Origin: Pseudovirgaria hyperparasitica
Lineage: Eukaryota; Ascomycota; Dothideomycetes; Acrospermales; Acrospermaceae
DNA: 64,000 bases
Direction: 5' to 3'
Assembly: GCF_010093815.1 (NCBI RefSeq)
Contig: NW_022985550.1
Location: 509,074-573,073, forward strand
In this document: piece after piece, positions 1 through 11,211 of the stretch
Numbering within the stretch: position 1 is the stretch's first letter
How the letters are laid out: every line of letters starts with the position of its first letter
The notes under the pieces: model-generated
Told to the model about the DNA's origin: nothing
The model's database searches: none
Seen by the model: only the letters and a program-made list of their open reading frames with translations
Made by a program: the position numbers and the translations under genes

Positions 1-781
1 TGCCCTGACTTGTCCTGACTGGCTCTGACCGTCTACCTTGTCCCAATCCATCGCATCCCCGTCCTTACACTAATTACTACCTACTGTCACAACCTCCTGT
101 CGAACCTCCTCGCCCTCTCTCTCTCTCTCACCCTGTCCATTCATCCTCACTCTCTCTTCGACCTCACCCGCCCTTCCGCCCTCAATTCCATTCCGCAACA
201 CCTTCAATTCGACTCCCGCGCCGCTCATTATACCCCACCGTCGTTCTTTCGCTGGCAGGAAACAGGAAACAGGAAACAACCGTCCTTCTAATCGCTCAAC
301 CCGAAATCGCTCCCTTTTGTCACTCTCGACTTGACGCGCGAAATACCTACTATCCACATTCGTCCTCCTCATACCCTTCGAATCATACCTCTCGTCGCCA
401 TTTCATCCGATCCTTTTCGTCGGGAGATCCTTACCTACCCCAATTGTTATCTTCATTTCCTCCGACTCGAACGTTGACCCGATCGTGGTCGGAGAATTGC
501 TTGACAGGGCACGGCCGATGTATGGTCGTGATATGAAATAGATGGACTTTTGATACGGCTGCCGGATCCTGAACCAGCCTGCACTCTACTGCACTACTTT
601 CGCTGATACCCAGTCGATTTTCCTACCTCATACTCGAACATTTCTCTCCATCTATGATGTTCCATTCATGATACACAAGAGCTTGCCATCCCATTGAGAT
701 ACTAAAGATCCATCTAGCGTATCACACTCACTCTTCAATCAAAGTGCGCCCTTTGTTGGAGGTGTGTTCTTACACCAGACC
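1..781. other. Upstream region of the Kelch-like gene, no gene seen
   Basis: I see no conserved coding sequence here. The stretch is CT-rich with short pyrimidine runs (for example near 113-130) and probably holds the promoter and 5' UTR of the + strand gene that starts at 782. A reverse-strand open frame at 70-372 is low-complexity, Arg/Glu-rich and resembles no family. Confidence 0.5.
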
Positions 782-3031
782 ATGTCACTTCCGAAACCCC
801 AGACAGAGCTCAAGGGCCAGTGCTCAGTGGTATACCAAAATACGTTGTTCGTCTATTCGCCTGATGCTTTCCAGTCGATAGAGCTGTCAGAAGGAGCAGC
901 ATGGGCGTCTCTGGACAAGGGCACAAGCATCGCCGGAGCTCAATGTGTCAACGTTGTGTCTGCCGATAATCCTGACGCAGATGCGCTCTTCATAGTCGGA
1001 GGAAGGCCAATCGCAGAAGATATCATTACAGCATATCCCGGACTGCAGAGATACTCGTATAAGGATAAGAAGTGGGACTGGATACGGCCAGGAGATTGGG
1101 TCACCCAGAATCGACAGAACCATGGCGCCGCCTATCTGAACTCGACAAAGCAATTGCTAGTATACGCAGGCTCTCAGTCCGGCGATACTGGTCCATCCTC
1201 TGCCACCTTCCTAATATCTACGGAGCCTCCGTATGCGGTTTCGGCTACCAGCTCGTCTGCACCGCCCAGCGTGAATCCGATTCTTCTCCCTTGGAATGAT
1301 ACTACTACAATCGTCTTGGGCGGGAGTGAACAGAATAAAAATGTCTATACGTTCAGCTCTCCAGGTGGATGGCAAGAGCTTGGTGTCGATCTAGAGCAGG
1401 GTATCCACCAGGCGACTATGCAGACCACAGTCATTGCCGGTGACGATGGAAGCAAGGTGCTCGAAGTCTTTGATATGGGATCCACACCGAATGTTGTCAA
1501 ACGCGTCGTCCTGCTTGGCAAGGATGGCCAGGTCGCTCCTTTTGGACAAACAGTTGGCCCGCCACCGACAAGTCGGACGAAACGGCTAGATGTGAACAAT
1601 TGGCCGGAATACAACGCGACGTATGCGCCATCAACATCTCGTACCGGCTTTTCGGTTGCTTCTGCTCCGAATGGCTACGCGGTAATATCTGGCGGTAATG
1701 TTGATGATCCACTTTGCATCTTTGACCAACGACAGAATAGCTGGGTCAACGCGACTGCGCTATTTGCTGGTAGCCAAGTCATTGTTACTGGTGAACCTGA
1801 TCCGTCTACAACACCTACACCTTCTGCTATAGCAACTCCGACTTCGTCAGCCACCCCTTCGACGACTCCTGTAGTTGCGAGCGATGGCAAGGACCGAATG
1901 CTGACTGTACTTGGCGCCACTCTCGGCACTATCTTCGGAATCGCTGCTATTCTTCTCGTCATCCTGCTGCTGCTGCGATGGAAGCGACTGAAGAGGGAAC
2001 GCGCACAAGGAGACGACTATATCGAAAAAGAAGGACGATTAAGCTTTGCTGACCGCGGAGCTGACTTCATGAAAGAGGCTGGCATATCCAACAGAGATAG
2101 CCCGAGTGGCAGAAAGCCGTGGCAGACCTCTATGAATGGATCACATAGTTCCCTCGCGATTATCACAGGACGCGCTGGTCAAGGACATAAGCGAGCTCAA
2201 GGTAGTGATGCAAGCACCGCTGGACTGACCTTACACAAAGGTCCCTTGGGGTATAATGATGCCGTTGAGATGACAAGGATCAAAGAACATCCTTCCGACG
2301 ACGCGCTCCGCAAGGAGATTGGGGGTGGGATGCTCACACCAGCTGCTGCTAAATCTGCACCCAAACAAGGCCAACGTAGTTCTGGTTGGAGCAGATATTT
2401 CTCCGGAAATGAAGCCACCAACCTAGCCAATATGCGGACAGATCGATCGACATATGCTTCCGATCGCACAAGCGGCAATAGCGAGTCAAATTACACGAGT
2501 TCGCGGATTGGTAGCCAGCCCTTGCAACAGATCGCTCCGTTAGATGTCAAGTTCGAGAACCAACGCATCAGCCGCGTCGCGACCGGCAGTCCCACCCTTG
2601 GCCATTCGCACGAGGACTTGCATGGTCAACAGGCACAGCTAGCTAGGGCCAATTCATTGAATGGCTCTGTTTCAAGTCTGGGAGCCGACGACGACCATCA
2701 CGCTGAAGCGACGCAGGGATGGTCCCCTGTCCCTCCTTCGAACTGGCTTGATCGTCCCACGAGCAGTACATACACAGACAGCAACCGTGGAAGCGGCTTC
2801 CCCATCCAGGATGGCGCGTCATCATTCTACAACTCTGATTACTCCTCGTCAAGGAATGTCGACAGAGATACCATCAGCGACCTCTACGCTCGGCCTGCCA
2901 TACCAGTTGGTCGAGAAAGCACTGTGACAGTGTTCCCTCGAGGGACCCCGGCAACTCAGCAGAGTAGAGGTCCGAATGGCAAAACACAAGGCGACATGAG
3001 CTGGCTGAATCTCGGTGTCGGTAATCACTGA
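782..3031 (+). CDS. Kelch-like beta-propeller single-pass membrane protein
   Basis: The product is about 749 residues from one exon. Residues 1-340 form repeated short beta-strand blocks with Kelch-like motifs such as LFIVGGRP, LLVYAGSQ, TIVLGGSE and YAVISGGN, each followed by an aromatic strand, so a beta-propeller is likely. A Ser/Thr/Pro-rich stalk (about 340-368) leads to one strong membrane helix (about 373-400) followed by basic residues (RWKRLKRER). The remaining 345 residues are polar, Ser-rich and probably cytoplasmic. The open frame extends to a GTG at 764, but the first ATG is at 782 and starts MSLPKPQ. I recall fungal relatives with similar N-termini, often mislabelled as splicing factor CLF1; that is memory, not a search. 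No signal peptide is visible. The function is unknown; a surface sensor is one guess. Confidence 0.85.
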   Translation: MSLPKPQTELKGQCSVVYQNTLFVYSPDAFQSIELSEGAAWASLDKGTSIAGAQCVNVVSADNPDADALFIVGGRPIAEDIITAYPGLQRYSYKDKKWDWIRPGDWVTQNRQNHGAAYLNSTKQLLVYAGSQSGDTGPSSATFLISTEPPYAVSATSSSAPPSVNPILLPWNDTTTIVLGGSEQNKNVYTFSSPGGWQELGVDLEQGIHQATMQTTVIAGDDGSKVLEVFDMGSTPNVVKRVVLLGKDGQVAPFGQTVGPPPTSRTKRLDVNNWPEYNATYAPSTSRTGFSVASAPNGYAVISGGNVDDPLCIFDQRQNSWVNATALFAGSQVIVTGEPDPSTTPTPSAIATPTSSATPSTTPVVASDGKDRMLTVLGATLGTIFGIAAILLVILLLLRWKRLKRERAQGDDYIEKEGRLSFADRGADFMKEAGISNRDSPSGRKPWQTSMNGSHSSLAIITGRAGQGHKRAQGSDASTAGLTLHKGPLGYNDAVEMTRIKEHPSDDALRKEIGGGMLTPAAAKSAPKQGQRSSGWSRYFSGNEATNLANMRTDRSTYASDRTSGNSESNYTSSRIGSQPLQQIAPLDVKFENQRISRVATGSPTLGHSHEDLHGQQAQLARANSLNGSVSSLGADDDHHAEATQGWSPVPPSNWLDRPTSSTYTDSNRGSGFPIQDGASSFYNSDYSSSRNVDRDTISDLYARPAIPVGRESTVTVFPRGTPATQQSRGPNGKTQGDMSWLNLGVGNH

Positions 3032-3934
3032 AGACAGACCTCTAGACCCTTCTGCCGATTCGTTATGAAACACATCGCGTGTGCACTTGTCGGCGTACCA
3101 TGATGACATTCGTTTTCTTTTATCTCGGTTGAAGATACCACCATGAAGCATTACGCACGTGTTCTATACCATTTGCGCTACGCGCATTCTTTTCCGGGCA
3201 CATCATCCATCACTTGCATGCATGTTTCCTGCTCCAAAGCAGCAGCGCTGGCGTCACGACCTCTTTTGTCTTTTGACCACTTTTTGATCTCCCTTTCCCC
3301 CAAACCCATCAGCCGCGCTGGTCCTGAGCATTTTCCACACCTCCACACCTCCACACCAATCATTTCCTCTTGGGTTTCTTTCTCTTTCTTCTTTTTCATG
3401 TTTCATATCCGGCGGCTCGAGCCCGTGTTGTGGTTGCATTGCAATTGCGTGTGCGATAGATATCTTTGTACTCTCAAAGGAGGGGCTTGCTTTGTTTCAT
3501 GTTGGTTGGTGCACAGACACACATCTTTTTTCCCCCTTTTTTTTTGCTTACAGCCGCAAAAAAGTGTTGGGCGTGCTGCTTCCTGGGGATATCGGTGGAG
3601 CGTACCGTCATGCATGCGTGCATGCATGCATCATCTTGTCTTCTGGCCCTGACTTGAACTGGTCTGGGACTAGACGGTGAGTGAGAGTGGGAAAGGAAGG
3701 CCTTTTGTGTCGAGGGAGAAGAAAAGGAGAAGGAAAGGAGAGGAGAGGATAGGATAGGACAGGATAGGATAGGACAGGATAGGACAAATGGTCTCTACCT
3801 CCTCCCAGTCACGTGGCTTGGCTTGGCTTGGCTTGGTTTTTGCCTCCGCTGGCGACGGGTGGGTGCTAATATATAGTAATGACAGTGTCAAGACTTGAGA
3901 GTGAGAGATTGTGTGTGTATGATTGTGTGTGTAT

Positions 3935-4015
<81 letters not shown>

Positions 4016-5001
4016 ATCTATGTATGTATGTGTGCCATGAGGTGAGAGGGTAAAGCAACAAAGTAAACAAGTCAAGACCACCGAAACATCTAAGTCCAAA
4101 ATCACACACAAAACATCCTAAAACATCTCTCTCTCCCCCCTCCCCCTAAAAATATCCATGGCTATGAATGAACGATGAAGCGTACCGACATACGCTTCTT
4201 CTTCTTCTTCCTGCCTTGTTCTTCCTGCTCTCTTCCCCACTGTATGCGTATATGCATATATGTATATATTTAGATAGATAGATAGAGAGGCATATATGTA
4301 TAGATAGGTATATATGTATAGATAGGTATATATGTATAGATAGTTATATATAGATAGTTATATATAAATATATACCGCACACGCGCACGCTCCACACGTA
4401 CGCACACACGCATGCATGCACGGATACGCACGCATAGATATACACGTGCGCGTCGTGCGGGTTTGTCTAGGTTTGCGATCTTGTGCTGTGTGTGTGTGTG
4501 TATTTTGTATTGTTTATATTGGGTTTAAGAGGGAGATGTTGTAATTGGTAGGGCTGGGAGATTTTTGGGGGTGTGTGGGGAAGAGGGTGAGGGAGTGAGA
4601 GGGAGTGAGATTGAGGTGGTGAGGGCTTGAGAGGGAGTTGTTTAGATTGGTGTATCAAGGGGTTGGAATTGGATTTGTGCGGGGTTTGGAATGGATTTGG
4701 ATGTTTGGATGGAGCTGGAGGTTTGGGCGTGTTGAGTGCTATGCTTGCTGATTGGTGTGGGATCGATGCATTTCTTTTCTCTTTTGTTTTCCACAGGGGA
4801 AGGGGCAACAACGAAGGGTAGGACTTCAGTCAGTCATGAGGGAGCTTCGATTGAGCTTCGATAGAGGAGAGGAGAGGTCTGCTAGGGTGGTGGTGACGGA
4901 CGTGAAATCATAGTTGAGAAGTGTACATATCAGACATAAAACACCACTGATCGCAATCTATAATGCGCGATATCTATGCCTCGCACACGTACTCCTCCTC
5001 C
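3032..5001. repeat. 2-kb microsatellite-rich spacer
   Basis: No gene is supported. The spacer holds a 5-bp AGGAT/AGGAC array (about 3741-3786), GGCTT repeats (about 3814-3836), a long (TG)n tract of about 37 units (about 3939-4013), TAGA/TATA arrays (about 4265-4375) and a G-rich strand (about 4540-4720). Open frames here are products of these repeats. It separates the + strand Kelch-like gene from the - strand NRPS-like gene; the two genes converge. Confidence 0.8.
3939..4013. repeat. (TG)n dinucleotide microsatellite
   Basis: This is an uninterrupted run of about 37 TG units. It is preceded by shorter interrupted TG runs from about 3909. Confidence 0.97.
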
Positions 5002-8000
5002 CTACTCCTCCTGACGCGCAACCCAGTCCAGCACACGCCCGATATACGCCCTGCTGATCATACCACACTCCTCTGAGTCTGTCAAGTCTATCTTGTCAAT
5101 GCCATCACTAGACTGTTCATCAGGCACTGCTGTACCATCACCACCACCTCCCCTCCCCCCGACCCAATTCCCCCTCCACAGCGGAATCAAAGCCTTGGCC
5201 TGGTGATCTCCAGGCGCAGCGTCCAACCGCGCGAGCCAGATATGCGGGGGGATGAATTGCGTTTGTTGGGGGTGCTTCCTGGATGCTGCCCATTGTGTGA
5301 TCCAGGTTTGGATGTGGGACCAGGGGGTGTGTGTTGCGGGGTTGGTGTTTGAGATTGGGGTGATTGTTATGGCGGATTGAGATGCTGGTTGTGGTAGACT
5401 GTGCATTTCCGCAACGACGCGGCGCGCGGCCACATCGACGGGGAGCCAATCTACGGCTTTGAGATGTGCGGATGCGAGATCGGGGAGGGTAATGTTATCC
5501 TGTCCACTATCATCACTGCAGAGGTCGAGCTTGAGCTTAAGCCCGGCAGATAGCATCAGCGGCCACGCCTCACGCGCATTCCAGATCCCCGTCGTCGAGG
5601 CTCCGCTCAGCTGTCCGACGCGCAGGACCGAGACCGCGACTGCTGCACTGGAATTGCGAGAGAGGCTGTCCAGGACGCGCTCTGCGACCCATTTGCTCTG
5701 CGCGTAGCCTAGATCTGCTGCGTCGTGGGGGTGTGCTGAGATGGAGTGGTCTTGCTTTGTGTTGGCGGATGCGCGTGCGATGCTGGCGACTGAGGAGCAG
5801 AAGATGAGTCTTTTAGGTGGTAGACTTGGGTGTGATTGTGCAGCGCCGAGGAGGAGGAGGGTGTGCAGATTGACGACGCCCTCGAGTTGCGGCGCGAAGG
5901 ATTTGAGGGGCAGGGTGAAGTTGACGTCCCATGCGGCGTGGATGACGTGTGTTGTCTGAGAGACGAGTGAGGCGTAGGTTTCGGGCGAGAGGCCGAGGAG
6001 GGGGTGTTTGAGGTGGAAGGGGATGTATGTGATTTTGTCGAGTGCAGACTTGGGGAGGGTTTGGGCGAGGTGGTGGATGTTTAATGCGGCTTCGACGCGG
6101 CTTTGTGCGGTGGTTGTTTGTTTGGAGTGAGGGTTTGCGCTGGAGTCGCGGATGAGGAGGAATATGTTTGAGATGCTGGGGTCGGTGAGGAGGTGGTGGA
6201 GGATGTGGGTTCCTAGGAAGCCTGTGCTGCCAGTTAAGATCACTTTTGCTTTGCCTGGTTGTGAGGCTTCTGCTGTTGTATGGGTGTGTTTTGCAGCGTG
6301 CTCCAATAGCTGCGGTTGGAGAGCCATGTATTGGTCTACCATGGCCCGCATCTCGTCATCTTTGGTAGTTTGATTAGCATCCATCGAGCCAGTCTTCCCG
6401 GTACGTTCTAGCACGAAGTTGACCAAGGCATTGATTGATCCACATTCGTACACGACGCTCAGGGGTACCAGAGGCCGTATTCGAGCGGGAAGCATGCCGC
6501 AGATCTGTTTGCGAATGACAATGGACTTGGCAGAATCCATGCCAGCCTCGAACAGGTCCTGATCGGGGCTGAAATTGTCTGACTGGTGAAGGGCGCTGCA
6601 GACGAGATGTTTGATTTTCTCACGCATGTTGGCGGGATCTCCTGTCAAGCAGTCTGCACCATCGTCCTCGTGATCAGAGTTATAGATGCGATTGATCTCA
6701 GAACTAAATTCCGCAATGAATCCGCTTCGTATGACACCCCCTTTGCTGTTCTTGCGAACTCGACTATGTGCCGAAAAGGATAGGATGCATAAGTTTGTCT
6801 TCTCAAGCTTTGCATGAGACGGGCTCGACATGTTTACTTGCTGTATATGATGCCATATGTTTTCATGGGCATCGACGTCCTTGATTTTGTCCTGGCTTGC
6901 GGCCATGAAGATAATGGCTGCAGGAAATGGTCTGTCGTCGCCGATAACGATGGCATCTTCAATTATCTCGATACGACGAAGCGCTTGCTCAATGGGCGTC
7001 GGATCGAATTTCTTGCCAGTACTGAGTGTCAATTGTGCATCTGATCGACCAATATAGTTCCAAGCACCGTCGATTCCTTCGTGTGGTATGAACACATCAT
7101 GTGTATTGAAAGGTCGTCTTGCATGCGCTGCTACAGACACAAGCGGCCAGTTTTCCTCAACTATAAGTTCATGCCGACCATCGGCCATGCGTTGGAAGTT
7201 CAGTCCTTCCGAATTACGGCAGCGCAGTACGTGCCATCGTTTGTCATTCGCATAGTCACGCTGCGATGACAACAGAAATCCGCATTCAGAACTGCCAAAT
7301 CGACTGACGAGGTTGATACCTTCAGCCACGATCTTATCTCCAAGTTCTCGGGGCATTGCGGCACCACCGACGCCGACCGCACTCAAACGCCGAAGTCTAT
7401 CTTTCAACGCTGTCGATTCGACTATAGTCTCTAAGACGAAGGGAACGCATGATAGAAACTGAAGTTTGGTAGCGGGGAACCTTGGATGGGTTTCCGCTAT
7501 ACGATCAATGCCATCGATGCAAGATGAGATAATCTGTGAGGTGATGGGCATAGTGCGTTCTGGAAATATCCATAGTGGCGAGGCTGCACTCCATGAACGC
7601 AATAGATCCGCAATACCACCCGAGTATAGTGGGGTCGTGGTGAATGTACTGCTGCGTTGGTCTATATCACCACAGCCTTGTAGTCTGGGTAGCACACCTA
7701 CAGCTCCATGGTGAGTTGAAGGTATTAGCTTTGGAAGTCCGGTTGTGCCGGATGAGTGACGATAGAATGCGATTGATTCAGGGGGCTCAGATTGGTTTGC
7801 AGTCTTTTTTCCCGCAGTATGGAGTTCGCTTCTACAGACTGAGTCCAGTGATGGCCACGGCAATTCAAACTGCTTCACGCCTTCTCTTGTTCGGTCGTCA
7901 CTATCGTGGTGCTCCGAATTGGACGAATCCTTGGGCCTGTGACACAATGCCTCCGAGACCACACCTGCATGTTCACGGTCGAAACATATGGCAAATGACC

Positions 8001-8560
8001 TGCTCAGCTTGATCAAGTGCAATATGGCCTCCGGTGAATTTTGTGGCCTGATTCAGTCAATCGATGGAGATATATTAGGGTATAAGCTTGCTTACGAGAC
8101 GAGAAGTACCTCGTAGCCCGACCGGATGAACGCCAACCACGTGAGCAGAAACACAATTGAACTGGATGCTATGAGCGCAATGCACTGCTTCCCCTGTTGG
8201 TTCTGTCCAAACACATGGCGGAAATGCTGACTGAGTCGACAAGTTTGCTCATCCACTTCGGCAAAGGCTGCAATCTGAAGTCAGATAAGTTTATTGAAGG
8301 ACGCTCATTTTGAGCATACTCAACAGCTCCTCGACAAGCCCATCTTGTGAGTGTCCTGATGTCTTGTCTGGTGTGACACATCCCACAGCGAGGTGTCCAC
8401 CGTAGTTTTGGGCCAGGAACGATACAAACTCATCAATATTGTTGAATTGTGCATGTTCACTCACAAGGCCCTCTGGCGTCTGACGAATTCGTACTTCGTA
8501 ATTGCCCCTGTTATGTGCCAAGGCTTCTGAGAGCGTACACGTGAAATACGAGGGTATCAT
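5002..8560 (-). CDS. NRPS-like adenylation-carrier-reductase enzyme (mycosporine cluster)
   Basis: Three exons (8560-8320, 8267-8096, 8047-5002; introns of 52 and 48 bp) give 1152 residues starting at an ATG. Residues about 1-560 form an adenylation domain: SSGTTGLPK (about 236-244), RFGSSECG (about 387) and the hinge region YIGRSDAQ (about 469). A carrier domain follows with FEAGMDSAKS, its phosphopantetheine serine near residue 643. The C-terminal third is an extended short-chain reductase of the thioester-reductase type: TGSTGFLG NADPH loop (about 743-750), YAQSK catalytic pair (about 919-923), and VLRVGQLSG. There is no condensation or thioesterase domain. In this family (alpha-aminoadipate reductase, carboxylic acid reductases) the acid is adenylated, loaded on the carrier and reduced off as aldehyde or alcohol. 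It lies beside the mycosporine core genes and runs in the same direction as the cyclase. I infer that it reduces the carboxyl of a mycosporine-amino acid; the substrate is not readable from sequence. Confidence 0.9.
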
Positions 8561-9266
8561 TATTGCAGCGCGAGGTCTCGTGACATTGTCCTCTGGGGTC
8601 TAGCCAGCAGCAGCAGCAGTCAAGCATAAATCACTCATCTCGTCCAACATACGGGAAGAGCGGCATTAATTCATGTCGGGATAAATCGCAAAGGCAAAGC
8701 CTGTTGTCAATAAACAACGTGTTATCGCGCTGCCAGGTTCCGTGTCCACTTTCTTGCATACGATGATGACTTCGATCATGGCAATTTACATCATCATGAA
8801 GCATAAATGCCGTGTAATAACAAACCTAGCTCATGTAGTTTCGTGTTGTTTGGCTGAGAGTGATGAGACATAGTGGACGACGTCACGATATCGTGCCAAG
8901 AGGTGGTCGACTAGCCTGAGACAGTTAGAGTTTGGTCCCTATTCTCCGGGGGGATCCCTGTGGTCCATAACGCTCTGCAACGGTCAGATCTAGATCTCCG
9001 GCTTTGGAGAATCCTATGTTACGCTGCCCTAAGCGACAGCTCCATACTTTGCACGTCCATGCGGAAAATTTGTATCAACGGAAATGGTTCCGATGTCACA
9101 CAAACATGTGTCGAGTGTATTGCGTGAGATACCAAGGTTATTCATCACTAATTGACTTCGAGATCAGAAGAGGGTACATTTTGCCATTGTGCTGAATATA
9201 CTAGACGTCACTTAAGCTGATATACTAGTTGGTCTGTGCTTATGACTAACTACTCCACTTTCGGAC
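8561..9266. other. Spacer between NRPS-like and cyclase genes
   Basis: This 706-bp stretch contains the promoter of the - strand NRPS-like gene and the 3' end of the cyclase gene. A short (AGC)n run lies near 8606-8620. I see no conserved coding sequence. Confidence 0.6.
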
Positions 9267-10715
9267 TTATGCTTGCACCGGCTGCAGTAATTTACTCTCA
9301 TTCATCAGATCACCATTCTCGTGGTGTGCGTCCTGCACAAGTGCCTTGTGACCGTTCGGGATTTTGCTTGACATGCCATTCGAGTGGCCGTTGGCAGAGC
9401 CGTTTGGTTGCCCTTTGCCGAGATTCTTGGGTGACACTACAGTTGGCTCACCAGTATCAGAAGCATCCACATATGCTTCGAGACCATCCCCACTGCGGGG
9501 AAAGCCTGCGGTATACTTCTTGTGGTCTTTCAGGACTCGCTGCAGATCTCCCACGGAAAACTCGTTCACGAACTGACATTGGCCCAGAGGACTAGGCACT
9601 GCAAGTCGTAGGGCACCATCCCGGGTCTTCAGGATTGCCTCCGTACCCTTCTCGATGGCTACATCATCGTACAACTGATGATCAATACTGAGACCTGCGC
9701 GGGAGAAAAGCGTAAGAATGCGTGTGTGATCCTCCTTGGAAAGCATGCCACGATCGTAAGCGAGAGTTGCTGTGTATGCCATGTCGATGCTGATCGCATG
9801 GCCGTGGCGAAGGGGTGGTTCAGGCTGAAGTTCGTGGAAAGGTGACCATCTGTTGTAATCAGCACAGTACCTTCGTAATCCCTATCGGAATACCTACGTA
9901 TGACCATACGCAATGACTCGGTCAAGCATAATCTCATGCAGATTGGGAGTCTCAAGTTTCAACATCTCGTAGATTGCATCGTAACAGATTTCGTCTGCAA
10001 CCTTGCGAACCTCGGGTCTGCTGCCCTCAAGACGCCCAAATTTGGTGTCGATGAGCTCCTCGCAGTATCTGTCGAGAGAATTAAAAGTCTTCAAGTCAGC
10101 GCAGGAGCTGATCTTAATAATCTCCGCAAAACCGTTCCGGACCTGCGCAATGGGAAGCGTCTTCAGAAAGCTGAAGTCAAGGAAAGTCCAGATCGGAGCA
10201 TGGTAAGCTCCAAGGCGATTCTTGTAGTTTCCGTAATTGACAGCAACTTTGATACTCACACTTGCATCAATCAGCCCAATGAGAGTAGTAGGCACGCGAA
10301 TAAAGTTGGTTGTGCGCCTGTAGCATGCGCAGGCAAATCCAGCGACGTCAGTCACTAGTCCACCTCCAACGACCAGGACAGGCTCTTTGCGGATGATGCC
10401 GAAATTGGTCATGGACTCGACAATCTTCAGAAGAGTCTCGATACTCTTGGCCTTTTCTCCCACAGCCATGGCATGAAATGTGACAGGAATGTTGTAGTGG
10501 TCGAAATATTTCTTGATCTCATCTGCGTAGAGCGCTTTCATATTCTCATCTAGAACAGTCAAGACGCGGCCCCATTTCTGGTAACATTCCGCGAGTTGTT
10601 TATTCTTGATGTCGAAAACACCCTCAACGAAAGCGAAATCGTAGTTTAGCTTCTCGTAGCCAGCAACGGAAAACCCATTGTCTGTTTTAGTGACAGAAGC
10701 TTGCATGTCTGACAT
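9267..10715 (-). CDS. 2-demethyl-4-deoxygadusol synthase-like sugar-phosphate cyclase
   Basis: Two exons (10715-9898 and 9849-9267; 48-bp intron) give 466 residues. The protein belongs to the dehydroquinate synthase fold, in the sugar-phosphate cyclase branch that uses sedoheptulose 7-phosphate. Visible marks are the NAD-binding loop VGGGLVTDVAGF (about 116-127), PTTLIGLIDASVSIK, VNYGNYKNRLGAYHAP (about 159-174) and likely zinc ligands E198, H272 and the histidines of RHGHAISID (about 287-294). The YKNRLGAYHAP block is characteristic of the EVS/DDGS branch rather than true dehydroquinate synthase. The last 90 residues are a Gly/Asn/Ser-rich tail of unknown role. Neighbouring O-methyltransferase and ATP-grasp genes argue for demethyl-4-deoxygadusol synthase (MysA type), the first step to mycosporines. 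Epi-valiolone synthase is the main alternative. Confidence 0.93.
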
Positions 10716-11211
10716 GGTGAAAGTATCGATCGAAGTGAGGTGACTGGTAAGGGATGATTCAAGCTGACTGAGGGAAATGGAAACAGCGATTTTGCTGTAG
10801 ACGTGCAGATCTCAAAACCGACATGCGAGTCTGGTATCAGTAGCTTCAGCAAAGAGTGCGTGGAAAACTGAATGTCCAGAGGGCCATGGAGGAAGCACTC
10901 AATATATACGCCAGAATGGTTCCACGTGCAAAGGGGGGACGGGACGAAAAGCTAAGCTCGCTTTGGTGTCCACATGAAAACATGTCCGTGAAATGATGAG
11001 GTCTGCTAAAGAGAGGTCGATCATGCAATGAGTGACCCACTTGTGGCACAACAGTGACGTCCACGACATATGCTGATAGTGAGCCAAATACCGTGGTGCA
11101 TTTCGACATGCTGGTCGACTGGGGAACGCTCCGACTTAATTGTTGTTTAGAAAGCATTTGTCTCTCGATATTTCAAGATTCAGCACTACCATTCACATAA
11201 TATCCGTGTAA
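10716..11211. promoter_or_regulatory. Divergent promoter region of cyclase and O-methyltransferase
   Basis: This 496-bp stretch lies head-to-head between the - strand cyclase start (10715) and the + strand methyltransferase start (11212). Co-expression from a shared control region is an inference from the layout. I recognise no specific operator with confidence. Confidence 0.6.

Noticed and set aside
3866-4111. Thr/His-repeat minus-strand frame
   Set aside because: It is only the translation of the (TG)n microsatellite.
5002-8560. Lys2-type aminoadipate reductase of lysine biosynthesis
   Set aside because: The domain order is similar, but the protein is shorter than the usual Lys2 (about 1400 residues) and sits inside a secondary-metabolite cluster; only a tree can fully exclude it.
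9267-10715. Primary shikimate-pathway dehydroquinate synthase
   Set aside because: Fungal dehydroquinate synthase is part of the pentafunctional AROM protein; this stand-alone protein has the EVS/DDGS-type NYGNYKNRLGAYHAP block and mycosporine neighbours.
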